From: Kutzneria chonburiensis
Lineage (GTDB): Bacteria > Actinomycetota > Actinomycetes > Mycobacteriales > Pseudonocardiaceae
Direction of reading: 5' to 3'
Assembly (NCBI RefSeq): GCF_028622115.1
Contig: NZ_CP097263.1
Location: 1,612,001 to 1,676,000 of the forward strand
DNA length: 64,000 nucleotides
Shown: positions 26,179 through 33,853 of the stretch, piece by piece
How positions within the stretch are numbered: the first letter of the stretch is position 1
How the letters are laid out: each line of letters begins with the position of its first letter
Notes under the pieces: model-generated
What the model saw: only the letters and a program-made list of their open reading frames with translations
Databases searched by the model: none
Told to the model about the DNA's origin: nothing
Made by a program: the position numbers and the translations under genes

Positions 26179-27468
26179 ATGTCTTGGGCGCGATCAACGG
26201 TGCTGGCCTCGGCCATCGCCATGCTGGCGGGAATCGTGGGAAGTCCGACCGCGATGGCGGGCCAACCCGATGTGCCGCAACTGCATCAGCAGGTGCATGC
26301 GGCGACGTTGTTGCAGAATCACGGCGTGCGAACGGTGTGCGCGCATTGCCGGTCCCTGGTCGTCACGTCGACACCGGGCGGCTCGGCCCCGCTGAGCACC
26401 GCCGCGCCGGCCGGCTACTCGCCGGCCGAGCTGGCGGCGGCCTACTCACTGCCGGCGAATTCCAGCAGTAAAGCGACAATCGCTATCATCGGGGCCGGTG
26501 TGGACGGAAATTTGGCCGCGGATCTGGCGGTGTACCGGTCCACGTTCGGGCTGCCGGCGTGCACGGTGGAAAGCGGTTGCCTGCGGCTGCTGGACTACGC
26601 CGGCGGGGCGCAGGTGCCGCCGCAGACCGGGAATGAGGGCGCGGCGATCGAGGAGCGGGTCGCCGAGGAGACGTCGTTGGACGTGGACATGGCGTCGGCC
26701 GCCTGCCCGTCCTGCCGGCTGATGTACGTCGCGGTCCCGTGGCAGGACGCCATTGACGACAACGACGTCAGCACCGGCGACTTCGCCCAGGCCGTGCAGA
26801 CGGCCGTCGCCGCCGGCGCCTCAGCCGTGAGCATCAGCTACGGCTACACCGCCGACGTGACGAACACGCAGCAGTTCACCCTGTCCCACAAGGGAGTTGC
26901 CATCACGGCGGCGACCGGCGACGAGGGCTTCAACGGCGGCGTGCACCAGAGCTGGCCGGCCGACCTGCCCGGCGTGATCGCCGTCGGCGGCACCAGTTTG
27001 ACCGCCCCCGGCAAGGAAACCGCCTGGTCGATGGCCGGCAGCGGCTGTGAAACCGCCTTCCCCAAGGCCAACGGGCAGCCCAAGGCCGTCACCGCCGCGT
27101 GCAACGGCCACCGCGCCGCCTCCGACGTCTCCGCCGACGCCGATCCCGCCACCGGTGTCGCCGTCTACGACACCTACGCCCCTACCGGCGACGGCCCCGA
27201 CAACTGGCTCGTCATCGGCGGCACCAGCGCCTCTTCGCCGTACGTCGCCGGCCTCTACGCCCGTGCCGGCCATCTCGCGAACGTCAACGGCCCCAACACC
27301 CTCTACGCCGCCCCCAAGTCGGCGTTCAACGACGTGACCAGCGGCAACAACGAGATCTTCCACCAGTGCACCGACTTCCCCGGCTCCGCCGCCGCCGTGT
27401 GCAACGCCGGTCCCGGCTGGGACGGCCCCACCGGCCTCGGCTCCCCGCACGGGCTCGCCGCCTTCTGA
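26179..27468 (+). CDS. secreted sedolisin-type (S53) serine-carboxyl peptidase
   Basis: A signal peptide (MSWARSTVLASAIAMLAG...TAMA) is followed by a short prodomain and a subtilisin-like S53 core. Visible active-site residues are Glu164 and Asp168 (EETSLDVD), the oxyanion-hole Asp248 (ATGDEG) and nucleophile Ser350 (GGTSASSP). A C-terminal FNDVTSGNN...GWDGPTGLG block matches the S53 calcium site. The prodomain is only about 50-60 residues, much shorter than in classical sedolisins. Two cysteine pairs (Cys54/57 and Cys177/180) suggest disulfides. The start could also be GTG 26170; no clear ribosome-binding site supports either. The following small secreted gene starts 14 bp later, so the two are probably co-transcribed. 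Confidence 0.88.
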   Translation: MSWARSTVLASAIAMLAGIVGSPTAMAGQPDVPQLHQQVHAATLLQNHGVRTVCAHCRSLVVTSTPGGSAPLSTAAPAGYSPAELAAAYSLPANSSSKATIAIIGAGVDGNLAADLAVYRSTFGLPACTVESGCLRLLDYAGGAQVPPQTGNEGAAIEERVAEETSLDVDMASAACPSCRLMYVAVPWQDAIDDNDVSTGDFAQAVQTAVAAGASAVSISYGYTADVTNTQQFTLSHKGVAITAATGDEGFNGGVHQSWPADLPGVIAVGGTSLTAPGKETAWSMAGSGCETAFPKANGQPKAVTAACNGHRAASDVSADADPATGVAVYDTYAPTGDGPDNWLVIGGTSASSPYVAGLYARAGHLANVNGPNTLYAAPKSAFNDVTSGNNEIFHQCTDFPGSAAAVCNAGPGWDGPTGLGSPHGLAAF

Positions 27469-27482
27469 CCTCGGAGATCCCC

Positions 27483-27974
27483 TTGAAGAAGCTCGCCATC
27501 GCGTTCGCCGGGCTCCTCGCCCTGCCCGCCCTCACCGCCGCCGCCACACCGCCGCCCGTGCCGTGCGGCGTGAACCTCGTTTCCTTCTACTACGGCGGTT
27601 TCAGCCAGAACCTCAGCCTCGGCTCCTTCGACCTCACCCTGCTGGCCCATGACGGCGTCACCTGCACCCTGCCCGACACCCCGCTGATTGCCGTCGGCGG
27701 TCCGGACGGGTCCGTTCCCCTCCACGTCGACGGCCGTGGCGGCACCCTCGTGCTCCGCCCGAACAGCCCGTTGCACGCCTCCCTCTCGTACAACCTCCCC
27801 GACCTGCCCGAGAACGCCGTCAAGATCAGCTACCTGCACCTGTCCATGCCGGACAAGTCGTTGCGGGGCAGCTACTTCGGCACCCCCGGCGTCATCGACA
27901 TCAACAAGAACGGCGTCTTCGTCACGGCCTGGCGCACCGGCATCGGTCTCGGGCAGGGCGAGGGCACCAGCTGA
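27483..27974 (+). CDS. small secreted beta-sandwich protein, DUF4232-like
   Basis: The 163-aa protein starts with TTG at 27483 with GGAG 6 bp upstream, 14 bp after the sedolisin stop. A clear signal peptide (KKLAIAFAGLLALPALTAAA) precedes a mature domain of about 140 residues with two cysteines (CGVNL, CTLPD) and alternating beta strands (LAHDGVTCTLPDTPLIAVGG). The pattern resembles DUF4232 domains but the match is by eye. No lipobox is present, so it is exported rather than anchored. It may be a partner or substrate of the protease. Its stop codon lies in the left copy of the 17-bp direct repeat. Confidence 0.75.
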   Translation: MKKLAIAFAGLLALPALTAAATPPPVPCGVNLVSFYYGGFSQNLSLGSFDLTLLAHDGVTCTLPDTPLIAVGGPDGSVPLHVDGRGGTLVLRPNSPLHASLSYNLPDLPENAVKISYLHLSMPDKSLRGSYFGTPGVIDINKNGVFVTAWRTGIGLGQGEGTS

Positions 27975-27987
27975 TCAGCGGGGTTCG
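27971..27987. repeat. 17-bp direct repeat, left copy
   Basis: CTGATCAGCGGGGTTCG recurs exactly at 30735-30751. This copy contains the stop of the small secreted gene and looks like a relic of the 3' end of the FAD monooxygenase gene. Confidence 0.8.
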
Positions 27988-28137
27988 GCCCGGAACGGAG
28001 CCGTATGCCCGTCCTGGACGTCGGTGGCGAGCATTTGGTTAGTCCGTCCTGGTGTCTTGACCGCCATACGGGCCACCACTGCCGTCGCTGATGGTCTCCT
28101 GGATGCGCGATCGAGCGTCGCCTGGGCGGGAGGACGG

Positions 28138-30738
28138 ATGGCAAGGGTGTTCGTCGGACGTCGGGAAGAATCGACCGAGATGCAGAACTTTCTGGAGCGT
28201 GTGGCCCGCTCGGGCACGCGGATCCTCCTGGTCGAGGGGCCGGCCGGTGTCGGCAAGTCCGCGTTGGTGAGCAAGTTCCGAACCTACTTTCGCGAGTCGT
28301 GGTCGGGCCGTCCTGGCGTTACGGCTCTGGTTCGGTGTCACGGCCAGGTGGGAGCGGACAACGCTTACGAGCCGATGGTGGACGCGGTCGAACAGCTGAA
28401 TCCACAAGCGCGCCGTTGGCGTCGCGCGAAGGCCGGCGCGCACGTAGCCGCGGCGTCGGCGTCCGAACTCGTCGCTGGGGTGGTGCCGGGTACCGGACCG
28501 GCGTTGCGTGCGGGTGTGGGAGCGCTCGGGCACTCCAGACTGGCCGATGGTGCGAGAAGCGTCCAGGGGCTTACGTCGGCTGTGCTCGCAGCGGTGGGCC
28601 GTGAGCACGTTGGGATGCTTGTCGTCGACGACGCGCATCTGATCGACGCCAGCTCCTGTCAGGTGGTCGAGCGCCTGGTGTCTGCGCCAGAACGCGGGCC
28701 GCTGGCGATCGTGCTGGCGGTTCGGCCCGAGGAAGTCGACGGTGCGTTGCGGGAGATGCTTGGTCGACTGACCGTCCGAGGTCAGGTCGATCGACTGGTC
28801 CTGAGTGGCTTGGGCGTTGCCGATATCGCTGAGTACGTGAGGTTGTCGATCGGGGCCGTCCCTGCGGCCAAGGATTGCGACCGGCTGCGTCGAGTGACTG
28901 GTGGACTGCCCTTCTTCCTGGGCCAGTGCATGTCACTGCTCCAAGAAGAGGGACACGGGATCGAGGCTCCGGTTCCGTGCAGCGTCGAACTGGTCATACG
29001 GCTGCGTCTTGGGCGATTGAATGAGCAGGTGGTCACGTTGCTCGTCCACGCAGCGGTTCAAGGGGAACGGTTCTCGACCGATGTGTTGGAGCGCATGGCG
29101 AACGTGCCGCACGATGAGGTGCTAACGCAGCTGTACAGCACGGCTGCGCACCCTGGTCTCATCCATCTCTGCCCGCCGGACGAGAGGGCCCGCGTCACCG
29201 GGTACGACGTGTATGAATTTGACCATTCGTTGTTGCACAGCGTTCTGTACGCCTGGCAGAGCCCGCAACAACGACGTGAACGTCATGCGCTCGCGGCGCG
29301 CGTGCTGCTCGAACTGTCCTCGGCCACCGACACCACGAATGTGGAGTTCCAGCTGGAGCTGGTTCGACACCATCACCTAGGAGGCGACTTCGGCCCGGCT
29401 GCCCGGCGGGCATTGGCCGTTGCCCGCACGTTGCTCATCACCGGTGGATCGCTCGGTGAGGCGGAACGACTGTGCCGTCAAGCGTTGGCGGACGCCCGAT
29501 CGTTGCCGTCCGATCAGGAGACGGACCGGCTCGAGGTGGAGATCATCGAGCTGCTGCTGCTCTGCACGGAACCCCGGTGGCACGTGGTGCCGGGGGCGCA
29601 CCCGAGCACGGAGTTGGAAGGGCTCGTCGACGAGGCCGTGCAAGCCGCGGCACGCAACGGTGACCTGTTGCTCCAGGTGCGGGTGGCGGCGGTGCGGGGC
29701 CGTGTCGTGCACCGGGTGCACGGTGTCGATGCCGGGCTGGAGGCACAGCGGCAGGCGGTGGAGCTCGCCTCGGCGGCTGGGCCGGTGGTTCGGTTCCTGA
29801 CGCTGGCGATGTATGGGCGAGAGCTGACCAAGCGGGACATGTACGCCGGGATCGAGGTGCTACGTCAGGCAGAGAGACTCGCAGAGCAGACGCCGGAGAT
29901 CCATGACTCGACGGACGTCGCCATGCGCCAGGCGTATTTCCGGACCAAGGTCCAGATCGGTGTGAATCTGTTCGACGCGGGCCAGCTCGGGGCGGCGAAC
30001 ACCGTGCTCGACGCGATGGCGGATCGGCTGCGGCGCACCGAGGACGTGGGCATCCTTCCCATCGGGTTGAACTTCCTCGCTCAGGTGCAGCTGGCGATCG
30101 GCTCGTGGGCGGCGGCGCGGGCGACCCTGCACGACGCGGTGCGGCTGGCTGACGATGGGCCGGACGCATGGCACGCCAATAATCTCGCGCTACTGGGCAA
30201 GCTCCGGGTCGATCAGGGCGAGGTCGAAGCCGGCCTGGCGCAGATCGAGGCCGCATGGGTGGAGATGAAACAGGTGTGGCAGACGAACCTCGCTACGCTG
30301 GTGGCCAACCTCTACGCACAGGCGGTGTTGGACAGCTCGCCAGGGAAGGTCGATCGGCCGGCGCTGGTGGACCGCCTGCTGACCGACAACATCTCGGAGT
30401 GCCGACTTTCCGGGATGACGCGGAGCGAGGTCTTGGCCCACTGCCTGCATGCACGACTGCGACTGGCCATGGGTGGCGTCGACGATGCCTACGAGGCCAG
30501 TCAGCGGGCCGTGCGTCTGCTCGAGAAGCACGACCCGCTGCCGGCCCTTCGGACCGAGGAGATCTACTACTGGCACAGCGAGGTGCTTCGCCAGTTGGGG
30601 CGTGGCACCGAGGCCGACGAGTTTCGCCGTCGTGCCGGGGAGATCGTGCGGACCAAGGCACAGAGCCTGGACGGTGTGTTGCGCGAACGGTTCCTCACCG
30701 AGGTACCGCTGAATGTGCTGGTAACGCACAGTGCCTGA
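28138..30738 (+). CDS. AAA ATPase with TPR-like helical region (MalT/LAL-like, no HTH)
   Basis: The 866-aa protein has a P-loop GPAGVGKS (34-41), Walker B LVVDDAH (161-167) and an arrangement typical of AAA_16/STAND-like NTPases. A long helical region of TPR type follows (about 400-866: AERLCRQALADARSL, LGAANTVLDAMADRL, ALLGKLRVDQGEVEAGLAQI). LAL-type regulators usually end in a LuxR helix-turn-helix; none is seen here, so DNA binding is not supported and a signalling or scaffold role is possible. ATG at 28138 follows GGGAGGA; upstream codons to 27688 overlap the previous gene. Third codon positions appear less G+C-rich than in neighbours, and a 17-bp direct repeat bounds the gene, which suggests acquisition. 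Confidence 0.85.
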   Translation: MARVFVGRREESTEMQNFLERVARSGTRILLVEGPAGVGKSALVSKFRTYFRESWSGRPGVTALVRCHGQVGADNAYEPMVDAVEQLNPQARRWRRAKAGAHVAAASASELVAGVVPGTGPALRAGVGALGHSRLADGARSVQGLTSAVLAAVGREHVGMLVVDDAHLIDASSCQVVERLVSAPERGPLAIVLAVRPEEVDGALREMLGRLTVRGQVDRLVLSGLGVADIAEYVRLSIGAVPAAKDCDRLRRVTGGLPFFLGQCMSLLQEEGHGIEAPVPCSVELVIRLRLGRLNEQVVTLLVHAAVQGERFSTDVLERMANVPHDEVLTQLYSTAAHPGLIHLCPPDERARVTGYDVYEFDHSLLHSVLYAWQSPQQRRERHALAARVLLELSSATDTTNVEFQLELVRHHHLGGDFGPAARRALAVARTLLITGGSLGEAERLCRQALADARSLPSDQETDRLEVEIIELLLLCTEPRWHVVPGAHPSTELEGLVDEAVQAAARNGDLLLQVRVAAVRGRVVHRVHGVDAGLEAQRQAVELASAAGPVVRFLTLAMYGRELTKRDMYAGIEVLRQAERLAEQTPEIHDSTDVAMRQAYFRTKVQIGVNLFDAGQLGAANTVLDAMADRLRRTEDVGILPIGLNFLAQVQLAIGSWAAARATLHDAVRLADDGPDAWHANNLALLGKLRVDQGEVEAGLAQIEAAWVEMKQVWQTNLATLVANLYAQAVLDSSPGKVDRPALVDRLLTDNISECRLSGMTRSEVLAHCLHARLRLAMGGVDDAYEASQRAVRLLEKHDPLPALRTEEIYYWHSEVLRQLGRGTEADEFRRRAGEIVRTKAQSLDGVLRERFLTEVPLNVLVTHSA

Positions 30739-30751
30739 TCAGCGGGGTTCG
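30735..30751. repeat. 17-bp direct repeat, right copy
   Basis: Identical to 27971-27987. It contains the stop of the AAA gene (plus strand) and, on the minus strand, the last codons (Glu-Pro-Arg-stop) of the FAD monooxygenase. Confidence 0.8.
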
Positions 30752-32157
30752 CCGAACCAGCGGGTCAGGGCCGGCTCCAGCTCGTCGGGGGAGCCGGCCC
30801 AGCAGACGTAGCCGTCAGGGCGGACGAGCATGGGACGGCCGGCGGTGACGCGGGAGACGGTGGCGGACCAGAGGTCGCCGAGCTTGGCGTACTGGTCGTC
30901 GGGATCGAGCAGGATGGCCCGGCCGGGACGGAGCATGGCGTGCAGCCGGGAAGAGCCCACGGGCAGGTCAGGGGCGGGCAGGCCGACAAGTCCGTCACCG
31001 GGGATGGGGTAGCGGATCACCATGCCGGACATGAGGTCGGCGAGGTGGCGCTGGACGGCGGGCAGCTGGGCGAGCTCGCGGAAGATCGCCTGGCCGGCAA
31101 GGACGTCGGGGTCGCGGGTGCCCTGCCAGTCCATGTACAGGCTCTGGGCCTGGACGTTGCGCAGCACGCCGGCACCGACGGGATGGCGTTCGGCGTGGTA
31201 CGAGTCGAGCAGGTCGGCGGGGGCCCAGCCGTGGACGGCGGCGCCGAGCTTCCAACCGAGGTTGAAGGCGTCGCCGATGCCGGTGTTCATGCCCTGCGCG
31301 CCGAGCGGCAGGTGCACGTGGGCGGCGTCGCCGGCGAGGAACACGCGGCCGTGGCGGTACTGGGCGGCCTGGCGGGCGGCGTTGGTGATGCGGCGTGAAT
31401 AGCGGAGTTCCAGCAGCTCAACGCGGTCGTCGAAGACGATGCGCAGGCCCTCGCGGATCTCGTCCTCGGTGATCGGGACGTCCCGCGGCACCGACCGGCC
31501 CGGCCCGCCGAGCACGAGGCGGGTGATCGGCTGGCCAGCGGCATCGGTGCCGAGCGGGAAGAGCGCGATCCAGGTGCCGTCCTCGCTCCACGTGTGCGAC
31601 AGCTCCCGCTCGATGCCGCCGAGCGACACGTCGGCGGCGATGACGGTGGCGGTGCCGAGCCGGCCGGGGAATTCCGCCCCCAACAGGTGCCGAACCTTGC
31701 TGTGGGCGCCGTCGGCGGCGACCAGGTAGCGGCTGCGAATGGTGGTGCCGTTGGCGAACGTGGCGGTGACGCTTTCCACGTCCTGGGCGAGGTCGACGAG
31801 CTCGTGGTCCCGGCGGGCGTGAATGCCCTGCGCGGCAAGGTGATCCTCGAAGAACGCCTCCAGGTCGACCTGCGGCAAGTATCGCCACTCGCGCGGGCGG
31901 ATGTTCGCCAGCTCCAGCGGAACGCCGGCGAAATGCCCGGAGCCGATCGGGAAGTCCCCGCTGGCCAGCAGCGGCTCCAGCAGCCCGCGCTGGTCGAACG
32001 CCTCCAGCGTGCGCGACTGCACGCCGCCGGCCCGCGACAGCTCGCTGCGCCGCGGCAGCTTGTCGGCCAGTACCACCGACACTCCCGCCACCTGCAACTC
32101 GTTGGCCGTCATCAGGCCCGCCGGGCCCGCGCCGACCACCAGCACATCGGTGTCCAT
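30739..32157 (-). CDS. FAD-dependent aromatic monooxygenase (PheA/TfdB or rifampicin-monooxygenase type)
   Basis: The 472-aa class A flavoprotein monooxygenase has the GAGPAG FAD motif near the N-terminus, the DG motif AADGAHSKVR and the ribityl-binding motif FLAGDAAHVHLPLGAQGMN. The C-terminal LVRPDGYVCWAG block is common to polyketide hydroxylases and the rifampicin monooxygenase (about 475 aa). Substrate unknown; a phenolic or polyketide compound is likely from family knowledge. ATG at 32157. The gene is divergent from the Lrp/AsnC-type regulator, 111 bp away, which probably controls it. Its last codons overlap the right 17-bp repeat, and its stop overlaps nothing essential of the AAA gene. 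Confidence 0.9.
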   Translation of the reverse strand: MDTDVLVVGAGPAGLMTANELQVAGVSVVLADKLPRRSELSRAGGVQSRTLEAFDQRGLLEPLLASGDFPIGSGHFAGVPLELANIRPREWRYLPQVDLEAFFEDHLAAQGIHARRDHELVDLAQDVESVTATFANGTTIRSRYLVAADGAHSKVRHLLGAEFPGRLGTATVIAADVSLGGIERELSHTWSEDGTWIALFPLGTDAAGQPITRLVLGGPGRSVPRDVPITEDEIREGLRIVFDDRVELLELRYSRRITNAARQAAQYRHGRVFLAGDAAHVHLPLGAQGMNTGIGDAFNLGWKLGAAVHGWAPADLLDSYHAERHPVGAGVLRNVQAQSLYMDWQGTRDPDVLAGQAIFRELAQLPAVQRHLADLMSGMVIRYPIPGDGLVGLPAPDLPVGSSRLHAMLRPGRAILLDPDDQYAKLGDLWSATVSRVTAGRPMLVRPDGYVCWAGSPDELEPALTRWFGEPR

Positions 32158-32268
32158 GTCCTGCTCCCCTTCGTGATCTCGACGGGAGCAACACTCCGGC
32201 TTCGGACGCCGCGGCAGCCAGTGAACCGATCATTTGTGCCGATATCCGACAACCACTACCGTGAGACG
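32158..32268. promoter_or_regulatory. divergent promoter region, monooxygenase/AsnC regulator
   Basis: This 111-bp stretch separates two divergent starts and must hold both promoters. It is less G+C-rich near 32225-32260 (tcatttgtgccgatatc), consistent with a promoter. No clear palindrome is seen. Confidence 0.45.
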
Positions 32269-33234
32269 GTGGAATCCGACTTCGACGAGCTCGACCGCCA
32301 GCTGGCGTACGCCCTCCAGATCAACGGCCGAGCCCCGTTCAGCACCATTGCCGAGGTGCTCGGCGTGTCGGATCGCACCATCGCCCGCCGCTACAACAGG
32401 TTGCGGACATCGGGGGCGCTACGGGTGATCGGCGGCGTCGACCCGACGGCGTTCGGGGCCATGCAGTGGGCCCTGCGGATCCGGTGCGCGCCCAACGCAT
32501 CGGTGCCGGTGGCCGAGGCGCTGGCCCGCCGGCCCGACACGACCTGGGTGAGCCTCACCTCCGGCGGCACCGAGATCGTCTGCACGGTCCGGACCGAGAG
32601 CGACGCCGACAGCGAAGCGCTGCTGCTGGCCAAGCTGCCCCGCACGCCGCGGGTCGAGGGCGTGACCGCGCACTCCATGCTGCACTACTTCTACGGCGGC
32701 GCGGACAGCCACATCGCCAAGCTCGGTTCGTTGAGCCCCAAGGCAATCGAGCGCCTGCGGCCGCCGCCGCTGCCGTCACGGGAAGGCCCCGTGACGCTGG
32801 ACGACGGCGACCGCAAGCTGATCGCCGCCCTGACCGTGGACGGCCGCGCCGAGCTCGAGCAGCTGGCCGTGGTGACGGGCTGGTCGCCCACCACCGTGCG
32901 GCGGCGCATGACCGAGCTGCTCGAACACGGCGTGCTCTACCTGGACATCGACGTCGACGGCCGGCTGTTCGGCGTCGGTCCCCGGACCATGCTCTGGCTT
33001 TCCGTCACCCCCAGGCACTTGGCGGCGGTCGGCGCGGCGTTGGCCGGCCACCCCGAGATCGCCTTCGCCGGGGCCACCACCGGGCCGTCGAACCTGTTCG
33101 CCAGCATCATGTGCGCCGACCAGCGCGAGCTCTACCGCTACCTCACCACGCGGGTCGCCGCCCTGCCCGGCATCACGCACGTGGAGACCGCGCCGGTGAT
33201 CCGCACCGTCAAGCGCGCCGGCAATCCGGCGTGA
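32269..33234 (+). CDS. Lrp/AsnC-family regulator with two modules
   Basis: The 321-aa protein contains two AsnC-type winged helix-turn-helix domains: residues ~5-48 (LDRQLAYALQINGRAPFSTIAEVLGVSDRTIARR) and ~160-205 (KLIAALTVDGRAELEQLAVVTGWSPTTVRRR). Each is followed by a sensor-like alpha/beta domain. This doubled layout is common among actinobacterial Lrp relatives of about 320 aa. The start is uncertain: GTG codons at 32221, 32236 and 32269 are all in frame. I chose 32269 because the HTH begins a few residues later and GAGA precedes it. It probably responds to a small molecule and regulates the divergent monooxygenase. Confidence 0.87.
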   Translation: MESDFDELDRQLAYALQINGRAPFSTIAEVLGVSDRTIARRYNRLRTSGALRVIGGVDPTAFGAMQWALRIRCAPNASVPVAEALARRPDTTWVSLTSGGTEIVCTVRTESDADSEALLLAKLPRTPRVEGVTAHSMLHYFYGGADSHIAKLGSLSPKAIERLRPPPLPSREGPVTLDDGDRKLIAALTVDGRAELEQLAVVTGWSPTTVRRRMTELLEHGVLYLDIDVDGRLFGVGPRTMLWLSVTPRHLAAVGAALAGHPEIAFAGATTGPSNLFASIMCADQRELYRYLTTRVAALPGITHVETAPVIRTVKRAGNPA

Positions 33235-33744
33235 CTACAGGGTTTTCACCCACACGCCCTCGCCCTCGTGCTCCGCGCCCTTGTCGTAGCCGTAGATGCC
33301 GCTGCCGGTGCCGGCCGGCACCGTCGGCCGCAGCTTGTCGCCGGTCGTGTAGCGCACGATGATCTTGACCTTCTTGAACTCCCGTTTGAACTGCGCGATC
33401 ACCGACCGGCAGGAGCGGCAGGGGCCCTGGTCGTCCACCACCGTGATGGTGCCGGTGGCCTGCTCCACGTTGTCGTAGTAGGCGTCCGGGTCGTTCTGGT
33501 AGTGGTCGAAGACCTCGTTGGCCAGCCAGTCGAACAGCTGCGCGTCCGGGTCCCACATGTGGAAGTACTGCGGCCGGCCCTTGCTGTCCTTGCCGTCGGC
33601 GGTGCGCCGGTAGTACGTCGGCGCGCCCGCGTTCTCCCCGGTGGTGCAGGAGATCTTGTCCTTGAGCCGTGCCCCGTCCGGTAGCACGATGTCGTAATCG
33701 ATCTTCACTGTGTTGCGCCCGGTGTACCTGACCGTGCTGGTCAT
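33235..33744 (-). CDS. stand-alone deaminase-fold protein, possible altered active site
   Basis: The 169-aa protein has the layout of nucleic-acid deaminase-like toxin domains (BURPS668_1122 type): a central PCxxC zinc motif (Pro108-Cys109-Arg-Ser-Cys112) followed by VIAQFKREFKKVKIIV, and an upstream helix starting DAQLFDWLANEV (67-78). In that family the upstream motif usually carries a catalytic Glu (D-A-E); here the position is Gln69, which would impair catalysis. No toxin delivery domain, signal peptide or immunity gene is visible. ATG at 33744 follows GGGGAG. It is convergent with the AsnC gene with no spacer. Family assignment is by motif and tentative. Confidence 0.65.
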   Translation of the reverse strand: MTSTVRYTGRNTVKIDYDIVLPDGARLKDKISCTTGENAGAPTYYRRTADGKDSKGRPQYFHMWDPDAQLFDWLANEVFDHYQNDPDAYYDNVEQATGTITVVDDQGPCRSCRSVIAQFKREFKKVKIIVRYTTGDKLRPTVPAGTGSGIYGYDKGAEHEGEGVWVKTL

Positions 33745-33853
33745 CGACAACTCCCCGTGTGAACGACGATGTTCGACACCAGCACGTCGGCCGCCGGCCG
33801 GCGAGCGATACGGGTCCCGGTGCGGAATCACTCGCCCGGCCCCGGCCGGTGAT

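Noticed and set aside
28138-30738. LuxR-type (LAL) transcription factor
   Set aside because: The ATPase/TPR layout fits, but the C-terminal LuxR helix-turn-helix is absent, so it is described only as an AAA/TPR protein.
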